64,000 bases of DNA from Brienomyrus brachyistius (Eukaryota; Chordata; Actinopteri; Osteoglossiformes; Mormyridae): contig NW_026042411.1 of the NCBI RefSeq assembly GCF_023856365.1, forward strand, positions 342,670 to 406,669, in the 5' to 3' direction. Under the pieces are notes generated by a model. It searched no databases and had not been told where the DNA came from. It saw only the letters and a list, made by a program, of their open reading frames with translations. The translations under genes were made by a program, and so were the position numbers. This document shows, piece after piece, positions 10,869 to 21,477 of this stretch (position 1 is the stretch's first letter; every line of letters begins with the position of its first letter).

Positions 10869-11387
10869 GTTTTTCTACATATGTGCTTGTGTATCATGGA
10901 CAGTAAGAGGGGGCAGGCAAGGAGAGAATTTCTCTCTTTGGGGATCAATAGAGTGTTGTTATTATAACGTCTAAAAAGTATGATGGTCTGTCGATAAATC
11001 AATAACAATATCAATGAAGTCAATGTTTATCTAAAGGAATCAGAATTCAGGAAAAGCCAGGGGCCGGACCGAGTGTAGGGGGCGTGGCCAGAGACAGCCT
11101 GCTGACTGTTCCAAATCATGGGTGCATGTTACAAGTCCGGAACATATTTTAACTTAGTACTAACTTAGCATCATATTTGATCTGATTCGACTGAATATCC
11201 CAGGTTTCCATCTCTCATGCATCTGGTGTGACGTGTTTTCAGACTCTCAGGCTGGCGCAAAGAAATCTTACGGGAATTGAACGTCTCACTCCGGTCAGCT
11301 GACCAAAGTTGGTAACCTTGGTATTGTGTGTAGGAGATTCGGTATAACTATAATTTCGTTCTCCATTTACATGCCCGTAGTGTCTTT

Positions 11388-11880
11388 AACCGGCTGCACA
11401 AACTGGATCCGCCTCCATTACGACACAACTTTGCCCTTATTGGCTTAAGAATTTAGTCACATACATGACGTATATCTGCTATTTCTCCCGAGAAGCAGGT
11501 AAAGCAGTGGTAACTGCTTTGTAGTTAATTTACCTGGTAAAATTAAGTTTAAATAAATGATATAAATACTGTAATAGTACTCGTGAGCTTTGTTTATTTG
11601 TTATTAGTTATTGTAATGTTGCGCTGCTTTATTTGTTTAATCGTCTAGTCTGTGGAGACATTCAAGTTAATCAAATAAGAATTGCACTGTACACTGTACA
11701 TGACCATAAAAACTTTGTATCCTTGAAATAAATGTTTTTGATCTTTTCCTTGGCAGTTATCTTTTTACACAGGGCCTCTATGTACACGATAGTTTTTTTT
11801 TTCACGACTAACAGTATGGATCAGGAGTTGGTTATTGTAAAAGAAGTAATGTGCATGCAGGTGATATTTGTATAGATTTA
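11388..11880 (+). repeat. Dispersed repeat shared with 39728-40210
   Basis: Begins GGCTGCACAAACTGGATCCG and runs through CTCCCGAGAAGCAGGTAAAG to GTGCATGCAGGTGATATTTG. The same sequence, slightly diverged, occupies 39728-40210 in the same orientation. It is probably the interior of a non-autonomous or decayed DNA transposon. Confidence 0.6.
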
Positions 11881-11884
11881 TCCA

Positions 11885-12235
11885 CACCCTTGTAGCAGTG
11901 CTGCCATTGCAGTCAGATCTCGCAAACTAGGAGTATTAGTTGTCTTTATTTCTCTTTATTTCTTGACGCCAACCCTCTCCATTAATCCGGGCTTGGGACT
12001 GGCACCTACCTGAGCTGGCTTGCTCCCTTAAGTGGCTGGGTTAGGCTAAACTATATATATATATTTACCAAGACTACAATAAAACATCTCGAAATGTGTA
12101 GTCTAGCAAAACGCAGTTTAAAGAAGGTAGCCTACCTGGCGAAATTGCAAACAAATTAAGGGCGTTAGGCAGCCTTTAGATCCTACCCATCATGCACTGC
12201 AGTTTTTTGCTAATTCCTCAAATGGAAAACTGTCC
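11885..12235 (+). repeat. Transposon-derived segment, inverted copy of 25890-26330
   Basis: Contains CCATTAATCCGGGCTTGGG and CTTAAGTGGCTGGGTTAGGC near its left part and CATGCACTGCAGTTTTTTGC at its right end. All three occur in reverse complement at 25890-26330, in the same relative order. At the second site the segment adjoins a BED-finger coding exon, so both are likely pieces of one hAT-type element. Confidence 0.55.
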
Positions 12236-12597
12236 ATCCATCCATCCATCCATTTTCCAAACCGCTTATCCTACTGGATCGCGGGGGGTCTGGAGCCTAT
12301 CCCGGAAGCAATGGGCACGAGACAGGGAACAACTCAGGATGGCGGGCCAGCCCATCGCAGGGCACACTCACACACTATTCACTCACGCATACACTCCTAT
12401 GGGCAATTTAGCAACTCCAATTAGCCTCAGCATGTTTTTGGACTGTGGGGGAAACCAGAGTACCCGGAGGAAACCCCACGATGACATGGGTAGAACATGC
12501 AAACTCCACACACATGTGACCCAGGTGGAGACTCGAACCCGGGCCCTAGAGGTGTGAGGCAACAGTGCTAACCACTGCACCACCATGCTGCCCCCTA
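12235..12597 (-). repeat. tRNA-derived SINE (copy 2)
   Basis: Near full-length minus-strand copy. The tRNA-like head lies at 12597, with the A box (TGGTGCAGTGGTTAGC) and a GGTTCGAGTCT B box. The (ATGG)n tail is at 12235-12250. It is inserted at the right end of the transposon-derived segment. Confidence 0.75.
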
Positions 12598-13390
12598 AAT
12601 GGAAAACCATTAAATACAAAAGGAAAACAAAAGTGCTGTAAGACTGTATACTTATGTGTATGTTAGTAAAGGCTGTAGCTGACACAACGGACCCCACTAA
12701 TTAGAAAGGGGTAATTGTACACATGTGGCATCCAGTATGTTCTTCTATAACAGTTTTTAAAAAAAAAAAAAAACTCACATTACACAAATTGGCACTATCA
12801 AAACGAGGATTATGGGGAAAATGGGGACTGTGATGGAGATTACATACACGTAGGCATGGTATTTAGTTTTTTTTAATCTGGTCACCTTCCAGAGTAATTG
12901 TAAACTAAAACCATCTTCACCCTATTTGATTCTTTATAAATGGACAATCAGTCGTGCAGTAAATGGGGGTATAGAGAGACACAGAGCTTGTCTAACAAGA
13001 AACCCTGGGAAGCTAACATTAATAGGGTGGGTATGGATAGCAAAACCATTGATACAGATTACAGATTTATATCTCACCTGAACCCTGGCGGGCTCCGTGC
13101 CAATAGGGGTTGGGATTAGGGTTAGTTAACTTAAGTAGTAATATTGATGTGTATATTCTCCTATTCTCCAGTCAGTGAATCGTGAAACGTAATGTTAATA
13201 TGTTTCTATACCTATATGTTCTGCTTAAAAACCCATAAAGGCAAGCACAGTGTTTAGACATTCTGTTACTTAGACTAGTAAACACTAAGATCCTTCAGCT
13301 TTCAATTAACCTGACACAACAGTCTAAACAACAAATGTGTGCCATGTCATTTGTCATCTTTACATCTTGTATCCTTTATATGGTAATTGG
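12598..13390. other. No gene recognised
   Basis: AT-rich DNA with an A-run near 12760. No exon with recognisable coding character. Confidence 0.45.
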
Positions 13391-13393
13391 ATT

Positions 13394-13470
13394 TTCAAGG
13401 TGGAATTGCAGGTCGATCATTTTAAGGATCTAGATGTAAACCTCCCTGGTGTTGCTTTAATATTTTTTTT
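13394..13470 (+). repeat. Direct repeat flanking the gypsy remnant (left copy)
   Basis: TTTTCAAGGTGGAATT and CCTCCCTGGTGTTGCTTTAA recur at 14722-14795 with a few substitutions, about 1.33 kb downstream, on both sides of the integrase relic. Confidence 0.6.
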
Positions 13471-13554
13471 GCACAATTTGCTTCACACACTTCCTCCAGC
13501 AGAGAAGCTTACAATACTACACCCCACCAAATGACTGGATGATGCCTTTTTATT

Positions 13555-14480
13555 TAAGGTCTGGCTGTGAGCCTCGATTACCGATACACTATCTTCAGGC
13601 TCCTGCCGGGATCAGTCAGTATGGTGGACCTTTGGAGGAATGGGTACAAAACCATCAGGAAAGTTTGCAGGTGCTTCAAGAGTATGTGAAGGCTTAGTTG
13701 GAGGAACAAGCCACACCACGAAATCGGAAACACAATGAGTTGGTTAATGATTAGGGGTTTGATGAAGGTCAGCTGGTGTGTTTGCGGAACCATGTTCGAG
13801 GTAAAATACAGGATCATTGGGATGCCTGTTTGTATATGGTAGTTCGGTGTCCCCAAGATCAGGGTGCAGTTTACTCTGCAACTCCAATGGAGGGGGACGG
13901 GGTTGTCCGTCAAGTTCACCGAACAGAGTTGCGTCCAGTACCACAGGGGGTTGTTATGTCAGGGGAAGATGTTCTGGTAATGTCTCCTGAGTCTGGGTTG
14001 CCCACAGGGGCAACAGAAATGGAATCGGATGAGGACTCTGTGATTTTACGGGGACAGGGCTGGTGGGAGGGGTCGCAATAGAGCATCCACAAGTAGGCCT
14101 CGTATAATGGAGGAGGTTATGTCCCCCCCGAGGTGTAGAGACCAGTTAAACGTTCGGTGAGGTCCACCACTGGTCATCATACCAACCCTTATAAGTTACC
14201 ACGGTCAGTGAATGATCGTTCGGTTGGGGAGGAAGACCAGTGGTTTGGGGATAGAATTCTTAGCTGTGATCGTTGGGTCATCAATTTCATTTTGGGGGAT
14301 GGATTGTAGCCAGGCAATTATAGGCAGGTATAGGAACTGCAGTTCGGACTGGAGGCATAGCCGGGGCGAGATGGCTGTGCATGTTCCGATGGTAGGGCAT
14401 ATTGGCAAAGGAGCAGGCACGGGAAAGACAGGCAGGGTCCTGATAGATTTGGTGGAGCATCGGCGGGCATATTGAATTTG
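13555..14480 (+). pseudogene. Ty3/gypsy-type pol remnant (integrase C-terminal part)
   Basis: The + strand encodes the C-terminal part of an LTR-retrotransposon integrase. Visible blocks are QLVCLRNHVRGKIQDHWDAC near 13760-13820, CPQDQGAVYSATPMEGDG, and VRQVHRTELRPVPQGVV ending near 13955. The last is the typical R-x-VHR-x-(E/N)-L-x-P end of fish gypsy integrases. In-frame stops precede it (for example near 13695 and 13752). Residual pol-like sequence continues to about 14480 with further stops. The catalytic DDE core and reverse transcriptase are absent. The element is dead. Similar ~77-bp direct repeats at 13394 and 14722 bracket it. Confidence 0.65.
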
Positions 14481-14721
14481 CAGTGTAGCAGCCTTTCTGT
14501 TTGCTTGTTTCAGGGGTGAACAATCTTATCCGCAAAGGGCCGGTGTGTATGCAGGTTTTCGCTGCAACTCCCTAATTAGATTTCTAATTAGAGGACTGAT
14601 TAGCTGAAGAGTCCTCATACCTGGTTTTGAAGAGCTGACCTAAAGGTTACCCCAAAAACCTGTTTTTTTTTTGTTTGAATGGGGCAGTGAGTCATGGGGT
14701 AAACTACTGTTCTTTAGGGGT

Positions 14722-14795
14722 TTTCAAGGTGGAATTACGGGTCGATAATTTTAAGGATCAGGTTGTAAACCTCCCTGGTGTTGCTTTAATATGTT
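14722..14795 (+). repeat. Direct repeat flanking the gypsy remnant (right copy)
   Basis: Diverged copy of 13394-13470. Confidence 0.6.
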
Positions 14796-15239
14796 TTATC
14801 TGAGGTTGTATCGTGTATTATCAAGCCAGCCGGCTTAGTGGCCTCGGGAGCGGGGTTTAGTGGGAGCAGCTGGCTAGTTTTATTTTCTTTTTTGTTTGTG
14901 TCTTTTTCTTTGTTGTATGTATATTTTGGGTTCATTATTAGGCAGGCTGGGCCTTTTGGCACCTGTAGTCTGGGTGCTGGATTGCCCATAGGGGTCTTTT
15001 TTATTGCTGTGATTTGCTGTGTCATTCACTAGTGTGATTTGTGCTGGATGTGTTTTTAAGGTTGTGCTGTGGCGTGTACCTGAGCAAACTTTGGGCAACC
15101 TGTTCTCTTGTTGGCTTTATTGACAAAGGGTGGATTAGTCTAATTACGGCCTGCTACAAATAGCTGCATATAACGTATAAAAAAAATCACCTTATGGGTG
15201 CTCCGTAGGGTAGCAAGATCTTGAGTTTTTTTTACAGTA
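14796..15239. other. No gene recognised; possible LTR-like sequence
   Basis: T-rich, lightly structured sequence downstream of the gypsy remnant. It may include LTR-derived DNA, but no TG...CA-bounded unit with flanking duplications could be fixed. Confidence 0.35.
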
Positions 15240-15261
15240 CTCGGGTACGTTTTAAAATTTT

Positions 15262-15362
15262 CGACCAATCAGCAAACATTATTCTGACAGCATAGCTGGG
15301 AAACCAATGAAAAGTGAGTGCAACGTTCTAGAACTTGACTTCGGGTTGACGCTCCCTATAAA
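15262..15362 (+). promoter_or_regulatory. Candidate TATA/CCAAT promoter
   Basis: Two CCAAT boxes (ACCAATCAGC near 15265 and ACCAATGA near 15303) precede a TATA box (CTATAAAAGAG near 15355). Transcription would be expected to start near 15385, about 70 bp before the ATG of the lysine-rich frame. Inference from motif spacing. Confidence 0.45.
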
Positions 15363-15455
15363 AGAGCTGGGTACTGCTTCAAGGCGTTCAGTTGGCGCTA
15401 CCTCCTGATAGAGTAGCACTGTACGGCTCTTGTTCCGTAAAACAACATCAAAAGG

Positions 15456-15857
15456 ATGAAAAAAAAAACAATATTTAAAGAAGACGAAAAAAATCAATTT
15501 TTAAAGAAGACGAAAAAAACATCGTCTAAAAAAATAAGCCAAAAAAATAATATCCGAAGAAGGAAAAACATGCAAAGTAAAAAAAAACAAACAAAAATAA
15601 AAAACAATATCCAAAGAAGAAGGAAAAAAACATCCAAAGGGAGAAAAGAAGAACTGAAGGGCCAACGAGGTAGGAGGAAATACAAATTTCGTTTCAGCAC
15701 CGTTGGAGTGCCAAGCCGTGAAAAGCATTTGGCCAGAAGACAAGGTAAGTGTTGTATCTGTTATTTTAAAACAGCGCTTTTCAAAATGCTGCTTTATAAT
15801 CGTTTGAGATCGTTAGCCAGTGTGACAGCTGAAGGCTTTTTGAGTTTACCAACATAA
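15456..15857 (+). CDS. Lysine-rich unrecognised ORF (possible first exon)
   Basis: An ATG at 15456 opens a 133-codon frame downstream of a TATA/CCAAT promoter. The first ~70 residues are extremely Lys/Arg/Asn/Gln-rich and internally repetitive (KEDEKNQF, then KKTKKTSSKKIS, then RRRKKTSKGRKEE), from purine-rich DNA with repeated AAAGAAGACGAAAAAAA blocks. The following 25 residues (RGRRKYKFRFSTVGVP) are less biased. A strong splice donor, AAG|GTAAGT, lies at about 15742-15748, so the real coding exon may end there and the rest of the frame may be intronic. I know no family with this sequence. It could be a nuclear basic protein, a transposon-encoded protein, or chance translation of an A-rich repeat. 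No matching second exon was found. Confidence 0.3.
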   Translation: MKKKTIFKEDEKNQFLKKTKKTSSKKISQKNNIRRRKNMQSKKKQTKIKNNIQRRRKKTSKGRKEELKGQRGRRKYKFRFSTVGVPSREKHLARRQGKCCICYFKTALFKMLLYNRLRSLASVTAEGFLSLPT

Positions 15858-15859
15858 AG

Positions 15860-16510
15860 TTTTATTTCTGTATTAGGACATTGTCAGGAACAATGATGTG
15901 TTCATCGCTATGATGTGGTCAAAAAGCGATGCATTGAATCTTAGAAACATTTGTGATTTTTCAAACGATGCTTTTCCTTTTATTTAATCAGTAAAATTTC
16001 CATCGGTTTTATATAGTGCCCCTTGAAATATGTCTTTAGCTCATTTTCCGGGCATTTTACTAGAATGCATCCTGAGAAATACACAAGCTCTGCTGCATTT
16101 CCGTGCCTCGATGTTTAGTGCCGAGTATAATTGTTGCAGTTGCCTTTTATATATTCCATGAGACCTGTTGGTACCAAGAGAAGTGTGAGACTGTCAGGGT
16201 GAATTTATCATACAATCGCACGCATAAATACCTGAGGGTTGCCAGTCCTTTTGCGTTGTTACAGGAGGACTAGAGCTGACGAGTGTGTTTCTACACACTA
16301 TCAAGGGCATTGTAGTACAGTTTTCTCAGGTGGGAGAATGCTGCCGATCTCCTATTTGACAATACAGCCCTTGATATATTAGAATATTACAGAACTAGAA
16401 GCCTTTTGCAAGGAAGAATGTGAGAAAATCCCAAGTACAAGAACTGAAAGCCTTTCAGCTGGCTATAAGAAGCGCTTGTAAGCTGTGATATCTGGCAGAG
16501 GAGGTGTTAC
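15860..16510. other. No gene recognised
   Basis: Would be intronic if the lysine-rich ORF is a first exon. No exon or box C/D snoRNA could be supported, although ATGATG motifs occur near 15890. Confidence 0.4.
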
Positions 16511-16519
16511 TAAGTACTG

Positions 16520-16742
16520 ATTACGTAGGGTGCCCAAACTTTTGCAGAGTGCCATAATAATGTTTTTATTTTGTAATTTTGTTCAATTTATGGCATAAAA
16601 AGTAACTATTCATCAATGTTTGCTGAAAATATTGTGTATTTTTCCCCCAGTTCCTAAAGAGACTGTATTAACTGATATTGTTGCTTTTGTAATTGAAAAG
16701 ATGTTATTTGTCAAGGGGTGCCAAACCTTTGCATAAGACTGT
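16520..16742 (+). mobile_element. DNA-transposon right-end remnant(s)
   Basis: Two related ends in the same orientation, GGGTGCCCAAACTTTTGCA at 16529 and GGGGTGCCAAACCTTTGCAT at 16715 followed by AAGACTGTA. They resemble 3' termini of fish Tc1-type elements. A matching left end was not found. Confidence 0.4.
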
Positions 16743-16748
16743 ACACAG

Positions 16749-16870
16749 TGTGTGTATGTGTTTATGTGAGTGTGTGTCTGTGTGTGTGTGTGTATATATA
16801 TATATGTGTGTGTGTGTATATATTTCTGTATATGCATGTGTATATATATATTTATATATAGTTCACACAC
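16749..16870. repeat. TG/TA microsatellite
   Basis: Imperfect (TG)n followed by (TA)n leading into the satellite array. Confidence 0.8.
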
Positions 16871-16899
16871 ATTCAAACTTATTTGAATACACATTCAAA

Positions 16900-17803
16900 A
16901 TTATTTTTATTATTATTATTTTCGTTTTTTTTTTTTTTTTGTGTTTTAAAATTTTTTATTTTTGCAATGGAAATAAAAATAAAGCAGTCCTCCGTAGAGG
17001 AGGGGTGGTGGAGGGAATATATATATATATATACATATATATAAAATAATTGTCACACAACTGGGGTGACATGCCTTTCCTGCTCACCCAATTTTAGTGC
17101 ACTTTAGTTATGCATAATGACCTTCTAGTCTCGATACACCCATATATATATATGTATATATATATATAGTTTTTTTTGTTTTTTTTTTTGCAATAGACAA
17201 TAAAAATAACGCAGTTCTCCATAAAGGAGGGATGGTGGATGGAATATATATATACATATATATAAAATAATTGTCACACAACCTGGGTGACATGCCTTGC
17301 CTGCTCACCCAGTTTTAGTGCACCTTAGTTATTCATAATGACCATCTAGTCTCGATACACCCATAAATATATATGTATATATATATAGTTTTTTTTGTTT
17401 TTTTTTTTGCAATAGACAATAAAAATAACGCAGTTCTCCATAAAGGAGGGATGGTGGATGGAATATATATATACATATATATAAAATAATTGTCACACAA
17501 CTTGGGTGACATGCCTTGCCTGCTCACCCAATTTTAGTGCAACTTAGTTATCCATAATGACCAACTAGTCTCGATACACCCATATATATATATATATGTA
17601 CATATATATATAGTTTTTTTATTAGCAATAGAAAAGAAAAATAACGCAGTTCTCCGTAAAGGAGGGATGGTGGATGGAATATATATATATATATATACAT
17701 TTATATAAAATAATTGTCACACAACCTGGGTGACATGCCTTGCCTGCTCACCCAATTTTAGTGCACCTTAGTTATCCATACTGACCATCTAGTCTCGACA
17801 CAC

Positions 17804-17864
<61 letters not shown>

Positions 17865-18166
17865 GATATTTTTTCTTTTTCTTGTGTTTTTTTTTCGCAA
17901 TGGATATTAAAAATAAAGCAGTCCTCCGTAAAGGAGGGGTGGTGGAGGGAATATATATATACATATATATATAAAATAATTGTCACACAACCTGGGTGAC
18001 ATGCCTTGCCTGCTCACCCAATTTTAGTGCAACTTAGTTATCCATAATGACCAACTAGTCTCGATACACCCATATATATATATATATATGTACATATATA
18101 TAGTTTTTTTATTAGCAATAGAAAAGAAAAATAACGCAGTTCTCCGTAAAGGAGGGATGGTGGATG

Positions 18167-18244
<78 letters not shown>

Positions 18245-18347
18245 TTATATAAAATAATTGTCACACAACCTGGGTGACATGCCTTGCCTGCTCACCCAAT
18301 TTTAGTGCACTTTAGTTATCCATACTGACCATCTAGTCTCGACACAC

Positions 18348-18404
<57 letters not shown>

Positions 18405-18824
18405 GATATTTTTTCTTTTTCTTGTGTTTTTTTTTCGCAATGGATATTAAAAATAAAGCAGTCCTCCGTAAAGGAAGGATGGTGGATGGAATATATATAT
18501 AAAATAATTGTCACACAACCGGGGTGACATGCCTTGCCTGCTCACCCAATTTTAGTGCACCTTAGTTATTCATAATGACCATCTAGTCTCGATACACCCA
18601 TAAATATATATGTATATATATATAGTTTTTTTATTAGCAATAGAAAAGAAAAATAACGCAGTTCTCCGTAAAGGAGGGATGGTGGATGGAATATATATAT
18701 ATATATATACATTTATATAAAATAATTGTCACACAACCTGGGTGACATGCCTTGCCTGCTCACCCAATTTTAGTGCACTTTAGTTATCCATAATGACCAT
18801 CTAGTCTCGATACACCCATGAATA

Positions 18825-18887
<63 letters not shown>

Positions 18888-19074
18888 TTTCTGTTTTTTT
18901 TTTGCAATAGACAATAAAAATAACGCAGTTCTCCGTAAAGGAGGGATGGTGGATGGAATATGTATATGCATATACATAAAATAATTGTCACACAACCTGG
19001 GTGACATGCCTTGCCTGCTCACCCAATTTTAGTGCACCTCAGTTATCCATACTGACCATCTAGTCTCGACACAC

Positions 19075-19125
<51 letters not shown>

Positions 19126-20068
19126 GATATTTTTTCTTTTTCTTGTGTTTTTTTTTCGCAATGGATATTAAAAATAAAGCAGTCCTCCGTAAAGGAGGGG
19201 TGGTGGAGGGAATATATATATACATTTATATAAAATAATTGTCACACAACTGGGGAGACATGCCTTGCCTGCTCACCCAATTTTAGTGCACCTTAGTTAT
19301 CCATAATGACCAACTAGTCTCGATACACCCATAAATATATATATATATATGTACATATATATAGTTTTTTTATTAGCAATAGAAAAGAAAAATAACGCAG
19401 TTCTCCGTAAAGGAGGGATGGTGGATGGAATATATACATACATATATATAAAATAATTGTCACACAACCTGGGTGACATGCCTTGCCTGCTCACCCAATT
19501 TTAGTGCAACTTAGTTATCCATAATGACCAACTAGTCTCGATACACCCATAAATATATATGTATATATATAGTTTTTTTTTTTTCGCAATGGACAATAAA
19601 AATAACGCAGTTCTCCGTAAAGGAGGGATGGTGGATGGAATATATATATAAAATAATTGTCACACAACCGGGGTGACATGCCTTGCCTGCTCACCCAATT
19701 TTAGTGCACCTTAGTTATTCATAATGACCATCTAGTCTCGATACACCCATAAATATATATGTATATATATGTATTGTTTTTTTTTTTTTTTTTTTTTTGC
19801 AATAGACAATAAAAATAGCGCAGTTCTCCATAAAGGAGGGATGGTGGATGGAATATATATATACATATATATAAAATAATTGTCACACAACCTGGGTGAC
19901 ATGCCTTGCCTGCTCACCCCATTTTAGTGCAACTTAGTTATCCATAATGACCAACTAGTCTCGATACACCCATATATATATATATATATATGTACATATA
20001 TATAGTTTTTTTATTAGCAATAGAAAAGAAAAATAACACAGTTCTCCGTAAAGGAGGGATGGTGGATG

Positions 20069-20138
<70 letters not shown>

Positions 20139-20243
20139 TTATATAAAATAATTGTCACACAACCTGGGTGACATGCCTTGCCTGCTCACCCAATTTTAGT
20201 GCACTTTAGTTATCCATACTGACCATCTAGTCTCGACACACCC

Positions 20244-20278
<35 letters not shown>

Positions 20279-20564
20279 GATATTTTTTCTTTTTCTTGTG
20301 TTTTTTTTTCGCAATGGATATTAAAAATAAAGCAGTCCTCCGTAAAGGAGGGATGGTGGATGGAATATATATATAAAATAATTGTCACACAACCGGGGTG
20401 ACATGCCTTGCCTGCTCACCCAATTTTAGTGCACCTTAGTTATTCATAATGACCATCTAGTCTCGATACACCCATAAATATATATGTATATATATATATA
20501 GTTTTTTTATTAGCAATAAAAAAGAAAAATAACGCAGTTCTCCGTAAAGGAGGGATGGTGGATG

Positions 20565-20614
<50 letters not shown>

Positions 20615-20726
20615 TTATATAAAATAATTGTCACACAACCTGGGTGACATGCCTTGCCTGCTCACCCAATTTTAGTGCACTTTAGTTATCCAGAATGACC
20701 ATCTAGTCTCGATACACCCATGAATA

Positions 20727-20779
<53 letters not shown>

Positions 20780-20966
20780 TTTCTGTTTTTTTTTTGCAAT
20801 AGACAATAAAAATAACGCAGTTCTCCATAAAGGAGGGATGGTGGATGGAATATGTATATGCATATATATAAAATAATTGTCACACAACCTGGGTGACATG
20901 CCTTGCCTGCTCACCCAATTTTAGTGCACCTTAGTTATCCATACTGACCATCTAGTCTCGATACAC

Positions 20967-21025
<59 letters not shown>

Positions 21026-21235
21026 CATATATATAGTTTTTTTATTAGCAATAGAAAAGAAAAATAACGCAGTTCTCCGTAAAGGAGGGATGGTGGATGG
21101 AATATATATATATATATATACATTTATATAAAATAATTGTCACACAACCTGGGTGACATGCCTTGCCTGCTCACCCAGTTTTAGTGCACCTTAGTTATCC
21201 ATAATGACCATCTAGTCTCGATACACCCATAAATA

Positions 21236-21267
<32 letters not shown>

Positions 21268-21477
21268 GTTTTTTTATTTTTTTCGTAATGGACAATAAAA
21301 ATAACGCAGTTCTCTGTAAAGGAGGGATGGTGGATGGAATATATATATACATATATACATTTATATAAAATAATTGTCACACAACCTGGGTGACATGCCT
21401 TGCCTGCTCACCCAGTTTTAGTGCACCTTAGTTATCCATACTGACTATCTAGTCTCGATACACCCATAAATATATAT
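16900..21477 (+). repeat. AT-rich satellite array, about 19 units of 194-273 bp
   Basis: Each unit has a conserved core with TTGTCACACAAC, GGGTGACATGCCTTGCCTGC, CACCCAATTTTAGTGCA and CTAGTCTCGATACACCC, and a second core with GCAGTTCTCCGTAAAGGAGG and GATGGTGGATGGAATATA. The cores are separated by variable (TA)n tracts that account for the length differences. The TTGTCACACAAC marker recurs near 17050, 17271, 17490, 17716, 17985, 18257, 18507, 18727, 18986, 19239, 19459, 19653, 19880, 20151, 20381, 20627, 20877, 21139 and 21379. Tyr/Ile-rich open frames in the array are translation of (TA)n and not genes. One more partial unit lies at 23925-23975, beyond two nested insertions. Confidence 0.9.

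Larger units (their letters stand above)
7868..11387 (+). repeat. Complex tRNA-bearing repeat, block 2
   Basis: Second cluster of the unit seen at 1.3-3.8 kb. It opens with a leftover T-arm and GGCCA (7868-7900), then holds near-complete units (about 8019-8696 and 9556-10227), a short unit (9076-9440), a long unit (10313-11107) and a last partial unit (11108-11387). Alternating segments with TTCCGAGATTGGGTACC lie at 7980, 8770 and 9512. The last unit ends at CCGGCTGCACAAACTGG, where a different repeat starts. Open frames that appear inside the units are repeated by duplication and are not genes. Confidence 0.75.

Noticed and set aside
1779..11023. Repeated minus-strand frame starting MFAKTTSFIF or similar, and others of 60-80 codons in the tRNA-bearing repeat
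   Set aside because: The frames recur only because the repeat unit is duplicated. They overlap tRNA-derived parts and show no domain.
12690..13300. Coding exons in the region after the second SINE
   Set aside because: No frame with splice borders or recognisable residues.
15880..15990. Box C/D snoRNA in the putative intron
   Set aside because: ATGATG motifs are present but no matching D box (CTGA) with terminal stem at the right distance.
17108..21380. Many minus-strand open frames rich in Tyr and Ile
   Set aside because: They are translations of (TA)n tracts and the repeated satellite core. They recur with the units and have no independent coding signal.
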